A stretch of DNA of 64,000 nt, from the NCBI GenBank assembly GCA_031256035.1, contig JAIRRJ010000067.1, positions 1 through 64,000 on the forward strand, given 5' to 3'. Each line of letters begins with the position of its first letter. Within the stretch, counting starts at the first letter, position 1. The notes under the pieces are model-generated. The model had not been told where the DNA came from, made no database searches, and saw nothing but the letters and a program-made list of their open reading frames with translations. The stretch is from Treponema sp. (GTDB lineage: Bacteria > Spirochaetota > Spirochaetia > Treponematales > Breznakiellaceae). Positions 1 through 8,370 of this stretch are shown here, in pieces. The position numbers and the translations under genes are program-made.

Positions 1-210
1 CCATGTTTCCGATTTTACAATGCCTGTAACATACCGTGGATAACCGTGCGCAACGAGAATTGGCACCTCAAGAAAATTAATATGATTCATCGCAAGAATC
101 AAGGGACTGTTTTTTGACAATGCTTCCCTGAATTCACGGCTGTCGATTTTGCAGAGGGTATCCAGTATCCCTTTTAATACAAAGTTGACCGCAGTCCGCC
201 TGAAGCTCAT
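1..210 (-). CDS. 1-acyl-glycerol-3-phosphate acyltransferase-like (PlsC family), N-terminal part
   Basis: Only the first 70 codons are in the window; the gene runs off the left edge. The reading frame begins at ATG 210 and overlaps the stop of the lipid kinase upstream by four bases (ATGA), so the two are probably translationally coupled. Residues 42-47 read NHINFLE, which fits the N-H-x4-(D/E) acyltransferase motif of the PlsC family, preceded by a hydrophobic stretch (PLILAM). Family knowledge: these enzymes acylate lysophosphatidate at the inner membrane. Coupling to a diacylglycerol-kinase-like gene fits a phospholipid job. The C-terminal motifs cannot be checked. Confidence 0.75.
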   Translation of the reverse strand, partial: MSFRRTAVNFVLKGILDTLCKIDSREFREALSKNSPLILAMNHINFLEVPILVAHGYPRYVTGIVKSETW

Positions 211-1139
211 GCCGTCCCAATCAACCGCAGAGCGCCGGGGATGCATGACATTTCCAGTTCCTTGCCGTCATAGCAGACAGTTTCACCATCGCAGTGGGCG
301 GCCATGCCCCCCTCAAGCGCTGTGAGGTGAAAATGTACAGCCTTGCTCATGTATACGCCTTCAAGTTCGCCTTGAGTTCCTTTTGTATAGCGCATGACAG
401 CCTTGATCAGTTTGAACCGGCTGGAAGGACGGCGTACAAAACAAATGTCCAAGAGACCGTCATCCAGCAAGGCATTAGGCCCCATGTAGAAACTGCCGCC
501 CATGCGCCTGCCGTTCACAACGGAGACAAGCACTGCGGGAAGAGTCATTGTTTCATTGTCGTAGGAAATCTTTAACACCGGAGACGGATCGTAGCGCACA
601 ATGTTGATGATTGCGCCTAACGCATAGGCGATGCCGCTTTTTATTTTCATTTTGGCGGCGTCAAATCCCACCTTGGTATCAAAGCCTATGCCCACTCCGT
701 TTACAAAATAACGCCCGTTCGGGAAAAAGCCGCCTTTCACCAGACCCGCGTCCAGAGGCCGTAAATTTCCGGCGGCAAGAACACGCAGGGCTTTTTCCGT
801 GTCCTGAGGTATTCCCGGCGTTGAAGAAAAATCATTGCCTCTGCCAATGGGCAAAATCCCAAATATCGGCGGCTTCGATGGAGCGGGCGTCCTTGTCAAT
901 AAACCATTGATAACCTCATTACATGTCCCGTCCCCTCCGGCGGCAACGGTTACATCATCTTCTCCCGGAGGCAGGTTTCGCACTATTTCCAAAGCATCAC
1001 CCGGCCTTTTTGTCAGGATAATTTCAAAACTGCGCCCGGTTTCGCGCAGAAAACGTTCGATTTTGGGATACTGTTTTGCCGCCTTTCCCTTCCCCGCCGT
1101 AGGATTTAAAATAATCCATATTTTGCCGGATTGTGTCAT
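207..1139 (-). CDS. Diacylglycerol/lipid kinase, YegS-DgkB family
   Basis: 310 residues. The N-terminus shows the family's ILNPTAGKGKA nucleotide-binding loop and, at about residues 68-72, the GGDGT motif followed by NEVINGL. Family knowledge: cytoplasmic or membrane-associated kinases that phosphorylate diacylglycerol or related lipids, recycling lipid headgroup by-products. I place the start at the ATG of MTQSGKIW (1139) because the ORF extension upstream adds 15 residues that precede the usual family start. No clear Shine-Dalgarno is visible for either start. It is divergent from the GH3 gene (48 bp between starts) and coupled downstream to the PlsC-like gene. Confidence 0.88.
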   Translation of the reverse strand: MTQSGKIWIILNPTAGKGKAAKQYPKIERFLRETGRSFEIILTKRPGDALEIVRNLPPGEDDVTVAAGGDGTCNEVINGLLTRTPAPSKPPIFGILPIGRGNDFSSTPGIPQDTEKALRVLAAGNLRPLDAGLVKGGFFPNGRYFVNGVGIGFDTKVGFDAAKMKIKSGIAYALGAIINIVRYDPSPVLKISYDNETMTLPAVLVSVVNGRRMGGSFYMGPNALLDDGLLDICFVRRPSSRFKLIKAVMRYTKGTQGELEGVYMSKAVHFHLTALEGGMAAHCDGETVCYDGKELEMSCIPGALRLIGTA

Positions 1140-1187
1140 AATGATGTTAGTATAAATGATGTTGCGGAAAAAAGAAAGGAGCATTTT

Positions 1188-3269
1188 ATGGACAGGGAAG
1201 CGAGGATAAAAGAGCTAATTTCCAAAATGACACTGGAAGAGAAGGTTTCACAATTAAGTTACACGAGCGCGGCGATTCCGCGCCTTGGGATACCGGAATA
1301 CAACTGGTGGAACGAGTGCCTGCACGGGGTCGCAAGGGCGGGCGTAGCGACAGTTTTTCCGCAGGCTATCGCGCTGGCGGCAACCTTTGATGAAGATTTT
1401 GTCGAACAGACAGCGGACGCTATTTCCGATGAGGCGCGGGCAAAATATAACGAAGCGATTAAACAAGGCAACCGCGGGCAGTACTGGGGTTTGACTTTCT
1501 GGACTCCGAATATCAACATCTTCCGCGATCCGCGCTGGGGACGTGGGCAGGAAACCTACGGTGAAGACCCCCATCTAACCGGACGCATCGGCGCTGCTTT
1601 GGTGCGAGGGCTGCAGGGTGCCGATCCTGAAAATCTGAAAACAGCCGCCTGCGCGAAACATTACGCCGTCCATTCCGGTCCTGAAAAATTACGCCATACT
1701 TTTAACGCGGTTGTTTCAAAAAAAGATTTATTCGAAACTTACCTTCCCGCTTTCAGGATGCTGGTAGAGGCAAATGTCGAAACGGTAATGGGCGCGTATA
1801 ACCGCACTCTTGACGAACCATGCTGCGGCAGTAATTACCTGTTAAAAGATATTTTGCGCGGACGCTGGGGTTTCAAGGGTCATGTGGTTTCTGACTGCTG
1901 GGCAATCCGCGACTTCCATGAAAACCACAAGATAACGAATAGCCCCGAAGAATCAGCGGCTCTTGCGCTTAACGCCGGGTGCGATCTAAATTGCGGCTGT
2001 ACCTATCCCATGTTGACCGTATCCCACAAAAAGGGGCTGGTTAAAGAAGAGGCGATCAATACTTCTCTTGCGCGGTTACTGCGCACACGTTTCAAGCTGG
2101 GAATGTTCGATTCGCCGGCAAGCGGCAAATACGATAAGTTGGGACGCGAAGTAATCAACTGCGAGAAACACCGGCAGCTTGCGCTCAAAGCGGCGGAAAA
2201 ATCCATCGTTCTGCTTAAAAATGACAATGGCATATTGCCCCTTGATTCAAGCGCGAAAAATATCACCGTAACAGGACCGGGTGCGGCTAACGCTCACACT
2301 CTCTTTGGAAATTACTACGGGGTCAGTTCCCGCTTTGTTACCGTGCTTGAAGGGTTAGCTGAAAAGGTTATGGACAAATTCGGCGTCAGTCTTGAATACC
2401 GGCAGGGCTGCCTGATGTACGGCGAAAATACAAACGAAGGGTACGGCGAGGGAAGTTACTCGGAAATTGTTATTGCCGTAATGGGGCTGGACGGCGCAAT
2501 CGAAGGCGAAGAGGGAGACGCAATCGCTTCTGATTCAAACGGAGACCGCGACACTATTGAACTTCCACCCTGGCAGCTAGAATTCCTGAAAAAGCTGCGG
2601 GCTGCCGGTAAAAAAATAATTCTGGTGCTTACCGGAGGCAGCCCGATTGCCTTCCCGGAAGATATTGCCGATGCGATAATCTTCGCATGGTATCCCGGCG
2701 AACAGGGCGGCAAGGCTGTGGCGGACATTATCTTCGGCGATGTTGTCCCATCGGGGAAACTGCCCATCACCTTCCCCGCTTCCACGGATCAGCTTCCGCC
2801 CTACGAAGATTATTCCATGAAGGGACGCACCTACCGCTACATGACAAAAAAACCGCTGTATCCATTCGGCTTCGGTCTTTCCTACACCAGCTTCCGTTTT
2901 GATTCTATTGCCCTGTCTGCGCCCTTAATTTCCGCTAACGGTTCGGTAAAGGTCAAAGTACAGGTAAACAACACCGGCAAACGGGATGCCGATGAAGTAG
3001 TGCAAATTTATATATCGAAAGATGATCGCGGCGAAAACGATCCGTTGTTTTCACTGCGAAGTTTCCGGCGCATCAGCATAACTGCCGGCAAAAGCGCGGC
3101 GGTTGATTTTGAACTTTCCGCCTCCGCCTTCGAGACGGTGAACGATGAAGGAGAATCCGTGCTGCTGCCGGGCAGTTACACAGTGATTGCCGCAGACGCC
3201 GCACCTGTTCCGGTTTCGGCGGAAAAAGGCGCACCGGCTCCCGTATCGGCGAAGATCAAAGTTATGTGA
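1188..3269 (+). CDS. Glycoside hydrolase family 3 (beta-xylosidase/beta-glucosidase-like)
   Basis: 693 residues, starting at ATG 1188 after a good AAAGGAG site; the longer ORF start lacks one. The N-terminal TIM-barrel has the typical YNWWNECLHGVARAG and FRDPRWGRGQETYGEDP segments, AKHY near residue 157, and the catalytic nucleophile Asp in VVSDCW at about residue 236. A fibronectin-III-like C-terminal domain follows. No signal peptide, so it is probably cytoplasmic and acts on imported oligosaccharides. The SDCW context resembles the beta-xylosidase branch more than BglX, but substrate cannot be set from sequence. It converges with the RecQ-like gene, with 8 bases of overlap at the ends. Confidence 0.92.
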   Translation: MDREARIKELISKMTLEEKVSQLSYTSAAIPRLGIPEYNWWNECLHGVARAGVATVFPQAIALAATFDEDFVEQTADAISDEARAKYNEAIKQGNRGQYWGLTFWTPNINIFRDPRWGRGQETYGEDPHLTGRIGAALVRGLQGADPENLKTAACAKHYAVHSGPEKLRHTFNAVVSKKDLFETYLPAFRMLVEANVETVMGAYNRTLDEPCCGSNYLLKDILRGRWGFKGHVVSDCWAIRDFHENHKITNSPEESAALALNAGCDLNCGCTYPMLTVSHKKGLVKEEAINTSLARLLRTRFKLGMFDSPASGKYDKLGREVINCEKHRQLALKAAEKSIVLLKNDNGILPLDSSAKNITVTGPGAANAHTLFGNYYGVSSRFVTVLEGLAEKVMDKFGVSLEYRQGCLMYGENTNEGYGEGSYSEIVIAVMGLDGAIEGEEGDAIASDSNGDRDTIELPPWQLEFLKKLRAAGKKIILVLTGGSPIAFPEDIADAIIFAWYPGEQGGKAVADIIFGDVVPSGKLPITFPASTDQLPPYEDYSMKGRTYRYMTKKPLYPFGFGLSYTSFRFDSIALSAPLISANGSVKVKVQVNNTGKRDADEVVQIYISKDDRGENDPLFSLRSFRRISITAGKSAAVDFELSASAFETVNDEGESVLLPGSYTVIAADAAPVPVSAEKGAPAPVSAKIKVM

Positions 3270-4815
3270 AAACCTGGAAATGTTCAGCGCTGTTGATTGC
3301 GCCTATGGTAATCCTGTTCTTCCAGGGGAACATTTTTAGTTTTTTCAAGTTTCCGGTTTTCAGGAGATAACTTACAATCTGAGCCGATTCTTCTTCTGAC
3401 CAGCGGATTGTTTCATTCATCGCCAAAACTCCGGCGGCTTCATCCGCCGTGAAGCGCCGTTTATTCCGGCGAAAAAATTTGATAATGCCAGCTTCTTCAC
3501 GAAGTCTGTTATCAGCCGTTTTTTCACATACATCACAGCATAATTTTTCGGGGACTTCGCCGCCGGAATCGTAATTGAGGAGAGAAAGCAGCGAATGCCG
3601 CCGGCATTTCTCCGTATCTCTTGCGTACTGCAATAACGCCGAAACCCTGCCGCGGTTTGTTTCATTTCCTGCTCTTGCCAGCGCAATCTCGTCTTCAGGA
3701 CCAAACAGAAGAACCGCTGTGGACTGAGTGCCGTCTCTGCCTGCCCTGCCCGCTTCCTGCAAATAGGCTTCCACAGACGGCGCGCAGTCGCGGTGGATTA
3801 CCGTCCGTATATCCGCCTTGTCAACGCCCATCCCGTAGGCGCAAGTTGCACATAACACAGCTTCGGCATTAATAAAAAACCATTTTTCGGTTTCAGCTTT
3901 TTCTTCCCTGCTTAAACCCGCGTGATAGAACCGGATTTCATTATACCAGTTAAAGTTCATGTCGCGGAATTCATTCCGCAGGTAGCGGGCAAGATTTTCC
4001 GTACCGGCGCGGGACGAGCAAAAGACAATCGCCGGACGGGAATTTTGAATGAGCATATCCCGTACCGTAAGGTCGCGGCAGATGCAGCCTTTCGCTGAAT
4101 AGGAGATGTTGGCGCGATCGGGATTTCCCACAATTTGATGAGCTTCAATATCGCCAAAAATATATTTTCTGATTTTTTCCAGCACAGGAGCGCTTGCGGT
4201 TGCGGTAAAAGCGGTAACAAGAGGCGGGTTTATCGAATTAATAATTGAATTGATTTCCAGGTAGCTTGGCCTGAAACTTTCCCCCCACTCGCTCACGCAA
4301 TGCGCTTCATCAATAACAATGTGAACGACCTTTATTTTCTCCAACTGTGTTTTCACCTGCGGTGTAAGCAATACCTCGGGGTTTGCAATGATAAACTTGC
4401 TCTGCCCGGATTTCAGTTTTTCCCAGATTGCGTCCCTTTCTTCTGTGCTTTGCCCTCCCCTCAGTATTACCGGTGAAAAACCGCGTTCATGCAGGCGGCG
4501 TTCCTGATCTGCCATCAGCGACAGGATTGGATAGATTACTAAGGTCAACCCTTCCATGAGCATTGCGGGTAACTGAAAGCACAGAGATTTTCCCGCTCCG
4601 GTTGGAAGGATAACAATCTGCCTGCCCAAACACTCCCTGTCGGAAAGTTCTGCCTGAGAGGTTTCATCATTCTGCCATTTAAGGGGAATCCCTGCCGCCT
4701 GCGCTGCCTCCAGAATATTTGTAATTACAAGCCGTTGATACGGAAACAAGTAGGAAAGCCCGAACAGGCTGTTTACAGCATCACCCAGGGGGTCAACATA
4801 TTCATTATCAGTCAT
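3262..4815 (-). CDS. recQ: RecQ-family ATP-dependent DNA helicase
   Basis: 517 residues from ATG 4815, which has GGAGG five bases upstream (a GTG six bases earlier also fits). Motifs: FPYQR Q-motif near 25, Walker A LPTGAGKS near 70-77, DEAH in IDEAHCVSEWG, TAFTATA, and GRAGRDG motif VI, followed by a Cys cluster (CRRH...CCDVC) typical of the RecQ zinc-binding domain and a winged-helix-like tail. No HRDC domain. About 40 residues lie between the Q-motif and Walker A, more than in E. coli RecQ, suggesting a divergent subgroup. Expected role: 3'-5' unwinding in recombination and repair. Confidence 0.9.
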   Translation of the reverse strand: MTDNEYVDPLGDAVNSLFGLSYLFPYQRLVITNILEAAQAAGIPLKWQNDETSQAELSDRECLGRQIVILPTGAGKSLCFQLPAMLMEGLTLVIYPILSLMADQERRLHERGFSPVILRGGQSTEERDAIWEKLKSGQSKFIIANPEVLLTPQVKTQLEKIKVVHIVIDEAHCVSEWGESFRPSYLEINSIINSINPPLVTAFTATASAPVLEKIRKYIFGDIEAHQIVGNPDRANISYSAKGCICRDLTVRDMLIQNSRPAIVFCSSRAGTENLARYLRNEFRDMNFNWYNEIRFYHAGLSREEKAETEKWFFINAEAVLCATCAYGMGVDKADIRTVIHRDCAPSVEAYLQEAGRAGRDGTQSTAVLLFGPEDEIALARAGNETNRGRVSALLQYARDTEKCRRHSLLSLLNYDSGGEVPEKLCCDVCEKTADNRLREEAGIIKFFRRNKRRFTADEAAGVLAMNETIRWSEEESAQIVSYLLKTGNLKKLKMFPWKNRITIGAINSAEHFQVFT

Positions 4816-4831
4816 ATACACCTCCGGCTAT

Positions 4832-4865
4832 TATATGGGGCGTACATGTCATTTTGCTTTAGTGA
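4832..4865 (+). repeat. Dispersed repeat, copy A (divergent)
   Basis: TTATATGGGGCG, 14 bases including ATG, then GCTTTAGTGA. It matches the three other copies (46234-46268, 56006-56043, 56106-56141) at both conserved blocks. It lies just upstream of the recQ start. This copy is the least conserved (GGGGC for GGCGC). Confidence 0.6.
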
Positions 4866-4887
4866 TGAAGAAAGAATTTAATTTTTA

Positions 4888-5223
4888 TCAGGCTTCTTCA
4901 AGCCCCAATTCTTCATTGGTATTTGTGCCTTGTCCCGCTTCCTCAGGGCCTGCTACGGATGCAGCCTTTACTTTTTTCAATTTTATCTTTGGTTTTTTGA
5001 TTGCGCGGGGACGGCGATAACTTCTGGCTGCATAAGAGACAATGTATATATACAAAATTACCGCAATGGTTACAGCAATGACCTGCCACGACGTGATTAC
5101 CTGTTTCAGTAACTCAAGAACTTCCGGGGAAAACACATCATTATTATCGGCTGTTTGGGGTTGTTTCTTCAATGGGGATTTTTTCTTGCCATTCTGGGAT
5201 ATGTATGATATTCTTTGGTGCAT
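4888..5223 (-). CDS. Hypothetical single-TM protein
   Basis: 111 residues. A charged, polar N-terminus (about 40 residues) is followed by one hydrophobic segment (around residues 43-68, VITSWQVIAVTIAVILYIYI) and a very basic stretch (RSYRRPRAIKKPKIKLKK), then an acidic C-terminus. This suggests an inner-membrane protein with the basic side in the cytoplasm. Not recognised as a named family. Its ATG (5223) overlaps head-to-head with the ATG of the DUF433 gene on the other strand (5222), and no clear Shine-Dalgarno is seen, so the true start may differ. Confidence 0.55.
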   Translation of the reverse strand: MHQRISYISQNGKKKSPLKKQPQTADNNDVFSPEVLELLKQVITSWQVIAVTIAVILYIYIVSYAARSYRRPRAIKKPKIKLKKVKAASVAGPEEAGQGTNTNEELGLEEA

Positions 5224-5461
5224 GAGTTATTTACGGACGCACATTGTTGTTGATCCTGAAATACGGTTCGGTAAGCCTTGTATAAAGGGAACGCGAATAA
5301 CCGTTGGAGATATTCTGCAATGGCTTTCAGGGGGCATGACCGAACAGGAAATAATAGCTGATTATCCAGAATTGCAGAGGATACACATCAGAGCAGCGCT
5401 TGCCTTTGCTGCAGAACGGGACGCAATGACCAAAGTAATTGTACATGAAACTGTTGCTTGA
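5222..5461 (+). CDS. DUF433 antitoxin (VapB45-like)
   Basis: 79 residues. Contains the typical DUF433 sequence: HIVVDPEIRFGKPCIKGTRI, then a short helix-turn-helix-like part (ITVGDILQWLSGGMTEQEII) and DYPELQ. Family knowledge: DUF433 proteins are DNA-binding antitoxins or regulators paired with DUF5615 PIN-like proteins. The start at ATG 5222 is chosen because the domain begins within eight residues of it; only a weak GGTG precedes. The toxin gene downstream overlaps its end, the usual antitoxin-first order. Confidence 0.85.
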   Translation: MSYLRTHIVVDPEIRFGKPCIKGTRITVGDILQWLSGGMTEQEIIADYPELQRIHIRAALAFAAERDAMTKVIVHETVA

Positions 5462-5777
5462 TGCGAATATATCCTGGCGTTTAATGGCGTTATTATCAGA
5501 ACATTTTGGTGAATGTATTCACGTAAACAAAACTGATCTTCCGAAACCGGCTAAAGATACCGAAATATGGGATTATGCCGCCGCAAAAGGATATACAATA
5601 ATTACTCAAGATGCTGATTTTCTAAACCTTTTTGAAACAAGAGGATTCCCGCCAAAGATAGTTCTGCTCCGGGTAGGAAACATTGACAGAAAAACTCAAG
5701 GAGAAATATTGGTGCAGGCAAAATCATCTATTGTCGATTTAGAGAATGGTGATTATGGATTGCTTGAGATCATATAG
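5445..5777 (+). CDS. DUF5615 PIN-like toxin (VapC45-like)
   Basis: 110 residues from ATG 5445 (a TTG six bases earlier is possible). It begins MKLLLDANISWRL, with the first PIN acidic residue in LLDAN, and has DTEIWDYAAAKGYTIITQDADF, carrying the other acidic residues of the PIN-like core, then PPKIVLLRVGN. Family knowledge: DUF5615 proteins act as putative ribonuclease toxins with DUF433 antitoxins. The 17-base overlap with the antitoxin gene fits coupled synthesis. The pair lies next to a prophage insertion site but outside the prophage. Confidence 0.85.
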   Translation: MKLLLDANISWRLMALLSEHFGECIHVNKTDLPKPAKDTEIWDYAAAKGYTIITQDADFLNLFETRGFPPKIVLLRVGNIDRKTQGEILVQAKSSIVDLENGDYGLLEII

Positions 5778-5843
5778 CGTCAGTCATTTTTGCATTTACT
5801 CGAATAAAGAGGTTCAAGAGGGGTACCGCGAACCGTTCACAAA

Positions 5844-5880
5844 GAAAAAAAGCAGGGAGCTGTTGTCAGCAACCCCTGCT
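5844..5880 (-). terminator. Rho-independent terminator of the split outer-membrane-protein gene
   Basis: Read on the minus strand: AGCAGGG, a 16-base loop region, CCCTGCT, then a run of T's. It lies 33 bases after the stop codon of the minus-strand gene ending at 5913. Confidence 0.85.
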
Positions 5881-5912
5881 TAAAGAAGTGACTAACGCCT
5901 TTGCGTCTCCCT

Positions 5913-6932
5913 CTAAAATCTATACCCTACCGCCAATTTTGCGGTTAAACCGGATTCCCCATAGGAGAGATCCATGCCGAATAATACCCCAAATCTGAGG
6001 AATACATTATCGGTAAAATAAAAATCCGTGCCACCGCCAAGTTTAAACCATAAGGCGCTAAAATCACCGAGGTCTTTTACTTCTTTGCCTTTATAATAAT
6101 GAGCAAGGGCAATATCATACTCAATGCCCAAAAGCGGAAAAACAGAAAGGTTGTCATTAATCCAAAAAGGGTATTTTCCCAACAAGCTGATATCCAAATT
6201 AGTTGTTGAATAATCCTTCCATGTACTGCTGCCGATACCGAAAGAAATTTCAGCATAAGTTAAATCCAGAAAAGCGTAACCTCCGAATTTAAGACCGATG
6301 TCAAAATCACTGCCGAAAAATCCGCCAATACCGGTGCTGATTCCAAAATCCGTTTTGTCCGAATCCCCTTCCGACTTTGTCCTTGCGGTTTTATCAGGTT
6401 CTACTCTTTCTTTAACAGAGGTAATACCGGTAACAATGGTATTCCCGTTAGCAGTTGTTACAGTGATTCCCCACTTTTCAGAGGTTTTGAGCGTAGCTTC
6501 ATCCATAGTGCAATTAATATAGAGTGTACCCCCATAGTTCACTGTAATCAGATCAGGTTGAATTCCCAACAAAAGCTGCGTTTTTAGACCGGGAAACTTT
6601 TGGCTCAAACCTGCTATAAGTTCGTCTGCTTTAATTCTGCCTCCTTTAGAACGAACTAAATCAGAAGCAGCCTTAAAGATTCCCTGTGAAGTTTCTGTCT
6701 CTGTTAAACTTATTTTAACGGAGGCAATGTCCGTTACAATTGATTTTCCTCCTTTGCCTCCGCCCATAATAGAGTTAATGAAGTAACTCTCGCCCTGATA
6801 GGTAAAATAAATAGCACTTCCTTGAATTGCAAATAAAAGCGGCTTTTTCAGACCCGGAAACTTTTTGCCCAACTCTGTTAAAAGATCATCCGCCTTAATC
6901 TCGCCGTTTTGTGAAACTAATTCAGAAGCTGC
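5913..6932 (-). pseudogene. C-terminal part of prophage-split outer-membrane beta-barrel protein
   Basis: 337 host-derived codons (from Ser at 6926) remain in frame; upstream the frame runs into phage end sequence. The first part contains one and most of a second copy of a ~95-residue module (AASELVSQ...FPGLKKPLL and AASDLVRS...FPGLKTQLL), then a beta-barrel region with alternating aromatic residues, ending KLAVGYRF with a C-terminal Phe typical of outer membrane proteins. The missing 5' part is at 43936-44276: joining them at the shared AGCTGC restores TSKAIFEAASELVSQ, which parallels TSQGIFKAASDLVRS of the second module. The intact protein would have about 451 residues. The remnant has no signal peptide and is probably not exported. 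Confidence 0.88.
6927..6932. other. Prophage target-site duplication, left copy
   Basis: AGCTGC, repeated at 43935-43940. Mu-like elements duplicate five bases, so GCTGC (6928-6932 and 43936-43940) is the likely duplication and the sixth base may be chance. Confidence 0.75.
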
Positions 6933-7020
6933 TGTCAATTCTCGCCAAAATTGAACCCGATTTATAACCGAAATTGATATTTTTAGCGGGGCTTAGCGAA
7001 CCTTACCGGGGCTTAGTGAA
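6933..7020. repeat. Left prophage end: transposase-site-like and direct repeats
   Basis: The phage starts TGTCAATTCTCG. At 6962-6976 the minus strand reads CAATTTCGGTTATAA; the right end has CAATTCTGGTTATAA on the plus strand at 43891-43905 (13/15 identical, 29-30 bp from each end, inverted). Farther in, CGGGGCTTAGYGAA occurs twice with a 20-bp period (6987-7000 and 7007-7020). These are candidate transposase binding sites. Confidence 0.7.
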
Positions 7021-7026
7021 ACTAGA

Positions 7027-7371
7027 TTATTCGTTTTTAGGTTTAAGAATTGGTTTATGGAAAACCAGCAATTTTTCAAAAAGAACAATGAGATCGGCGC
7101 GTAGGATAACTTCTTCCCGCGGCGGGTTTATCGGCTCTCCAAACAGGTCAAAGCTGACCGGCTGGGAATCATCGGGGATGTCGGTGAGGGGTAGCTGCCC
7201 TGATTCAATCAGCTTATTAATAACCTTCATGGAAACGCCCAAAACAACAGAACATTCCTTTTTTGACAGGAATGGTGGGACGTTCGGCAGCCGCTCGATA
7301 TGGCAGCCGGAAAGGGCGGCTCTGGCTTCGTCCAGATCAAGCTGCTCTGTATCGAGATTGAATGTATTCAT
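7027..7371 (-). CDS. Prophage helix-turn-helix-like protein, last gene of early operon
   Basis: 114 residues. The middle part, FLSKKECSVVLGVSMKVINKLIESGQLP, looks like an excisionase/MerR-type helix-turn-helix, followed by FDLFGEPINPP and a hydrophobic C-terminal helix. It overlaps the preceding gene by 35 bases and has AGAAGG upstream of ATG 7371. As the operon's last gene beside the left end it could act on end DNA or middle-gene expression, but function is not known. Confidence 0.65.
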   Translation of the reverse strand: MNTFNLDTEQLDLDEARAALSGCHIERLPNVPPFLSKKECSVVLGVSMKVINKLIESGQLPLTDIPDDSQPVSFDLFGEPINPPREEVILRADLIVLFEKLLVFHKPILKPKNE

Positions 7372-7660
7372 CCAAAGCCTTCTCTGTGTCGTCGTCCGTG
7401 TCCAGAATGTATTCAGCGAGAGAATACCAGGGGATACGGTAGATGATTCCGATTGAAAGAGCGTCCATGCGGTAAAAGTGAATCAGATAATCCATGGCGT
7501 CGCGAGAAATAGATAAAATGCCGCAGGCTTCTTTGATTGTGTAGGTGTACCGGGCGCCAAGGCGGGCGGCTTCGACAATGCGGCGCAGTGAGGCTTCTCT
7601 CTGGACTGGAGAAAGCGTGATGCGTAATTCCGGGAGTTCAAAGAGTTCGCCGCTCCGCAT
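7337..7660 (-). CDS. Prophage DNA-binding protein, excisionase-like
   Basis: 107 residues. Central sequence YTIKEACGILSISRDAMDYLIHF resembles a MerR/excisionase-type helix-turn-helix; the C-terminal part IPWYSLAEYIL resembles the wing of such proteins. Its ATG overlaps the GemA stop (TAATG). It is probably a small regulator in the middle-gene position where Mu carries mor, but it does not look like Mor itself. Confidence 0.65.
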   Translation of the reverse strand: MRSGELFELPELRITLSPVQREASLRRIVEAARLGARYTYTIKEACGILSISRDAMDYLIHFYRMDALSIGIIYRIPWYSLAEYILDTDDDTEKALDEYIQSRYRAA

Positions 7661-8067
7661 TATTTTCGAACCCCCTCTTGCTCAAGGCGGGTCAGGAAGC
7701 CGTGGCACTTGCGGATTTCAAAAGGCGAGAGATCATTCACTGACTTTTTGCCGAACTTGCGGATAAAACCGCCGAGTCGCTTGTCCGCATTAGGGCCGAG
7801 TATGCGCTCAGCTCTTTTTACCAGCGGGTATACATCTCGGGAAACCGGCGGCAAAGATCCGCCAAAAATTGTTTTTCCCTGGGCAATGAGTAGGTTATTA
7901 AGCGCGGTGATCACGTCGGAAAATTGTTGAATAGTTTCCAAGTACAATGAAGACTGAACATTAGCCGCGCCCATGAGGATGCAGATGTAGGTTTCGTCAT
8001 CAATACCGGCGAGGGTCTTTTGGGTGTGGATGAGTTTAATCATTTTCTGTTTCTGGATTTCGGTCAT
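7660..8067 (-). CDS. gemA: GemA/gp16-like regulatory protein (DUF1018)
   Basis: 135 residues. The N-terminal MIKLIHTQKTLAGIDDETYICIL closely follows the DUF1018 pattern (K-x-IH-x-x-K-x-x-L-x-x-DDETY), and the C-terminal RLGGFIRKFGKKSVNDL also fits. Family knowledge: Mu gp16/GemA is an early-region protein found in most Mu-like phages, reported to affect host gene expression. It lies in the distal early operon as expected. Confidence 0.85.
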   Translation of the reverse strand: MTEIQKQKMIKLIHTQKTLAGIDDETYICILMGAANVQSSLYLETIQQFSDVITALNNLLIAQGKTIFGGSLPPVSRDVYPLVKRAERILGPNADKRLGGFIRKFGKKSVNDLSPFEIRKCHGFLTRLEQEGVRK

Positions 8068-8079
8068 TCCGGCCTCCTC

Positions 8080-8370
8080 CTAGTTATCATAAAAACATTT
8101 ATCTGCATCCAATACCCTTGGCGCACATTCCCTTAAATACAATTCGTGTTCCCGTTTAGTGTAATTTTCACAGGGTGTACCGTTTTTTAATTCGTACTTC
8201 ATTTGTTCCGAATGAGGGCAGAATTTACCTTTAACGCTTCCAATTCCGCTTAATAGCTCTACAGCATAATGAGCGCACACATGACATTTCCTCCAGTTAT
8301 AGCCTTTTGGAAGTTTCATATTTCTAGCGTGATATAGTAAATCTGAACGACAATCTATGCGTAAGCTCAT
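8080..8370 (-). CDS. Small Cys-rich prophage protein
   Basis: 96 residues with CHVC...FCPH...PCENYTK, four to five Cys and His suitable for one metal site. The start codon directly follows the stop of the upstream gene (TAAATG). It belongs to a run of three small Cys-rich proteins downstream of TnpB. Similar short proteins are common in phage early operons; no function is known. Confidence 0.7.
   Translation of the reverse strand: MSLRIDCRSDLLYHARNMKLPKGYNWRKCHVCAHYAVELLSGIGSVKGKFCPHSEQMKYELKNGTPCENYTKREHELYLRECAPRVLDADKCFYDN

Noticed and set aside
4835-5020. Plus-strand ORF starting in repeat copy A (MGRTCHFALV...).
   Set aside because: Most of it is antisense to the one-TM protein gene; only the first ten codons resemble peptides of other repeat copies.
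5769-5806. ATATAGCG...CATTTTTGCATTTACTCGA after the DUF5615 gene, similar to repeat copy A.
   Set aside because: Neither conserved block is kept exactly; similarity is within chance for AT-rich sequence.
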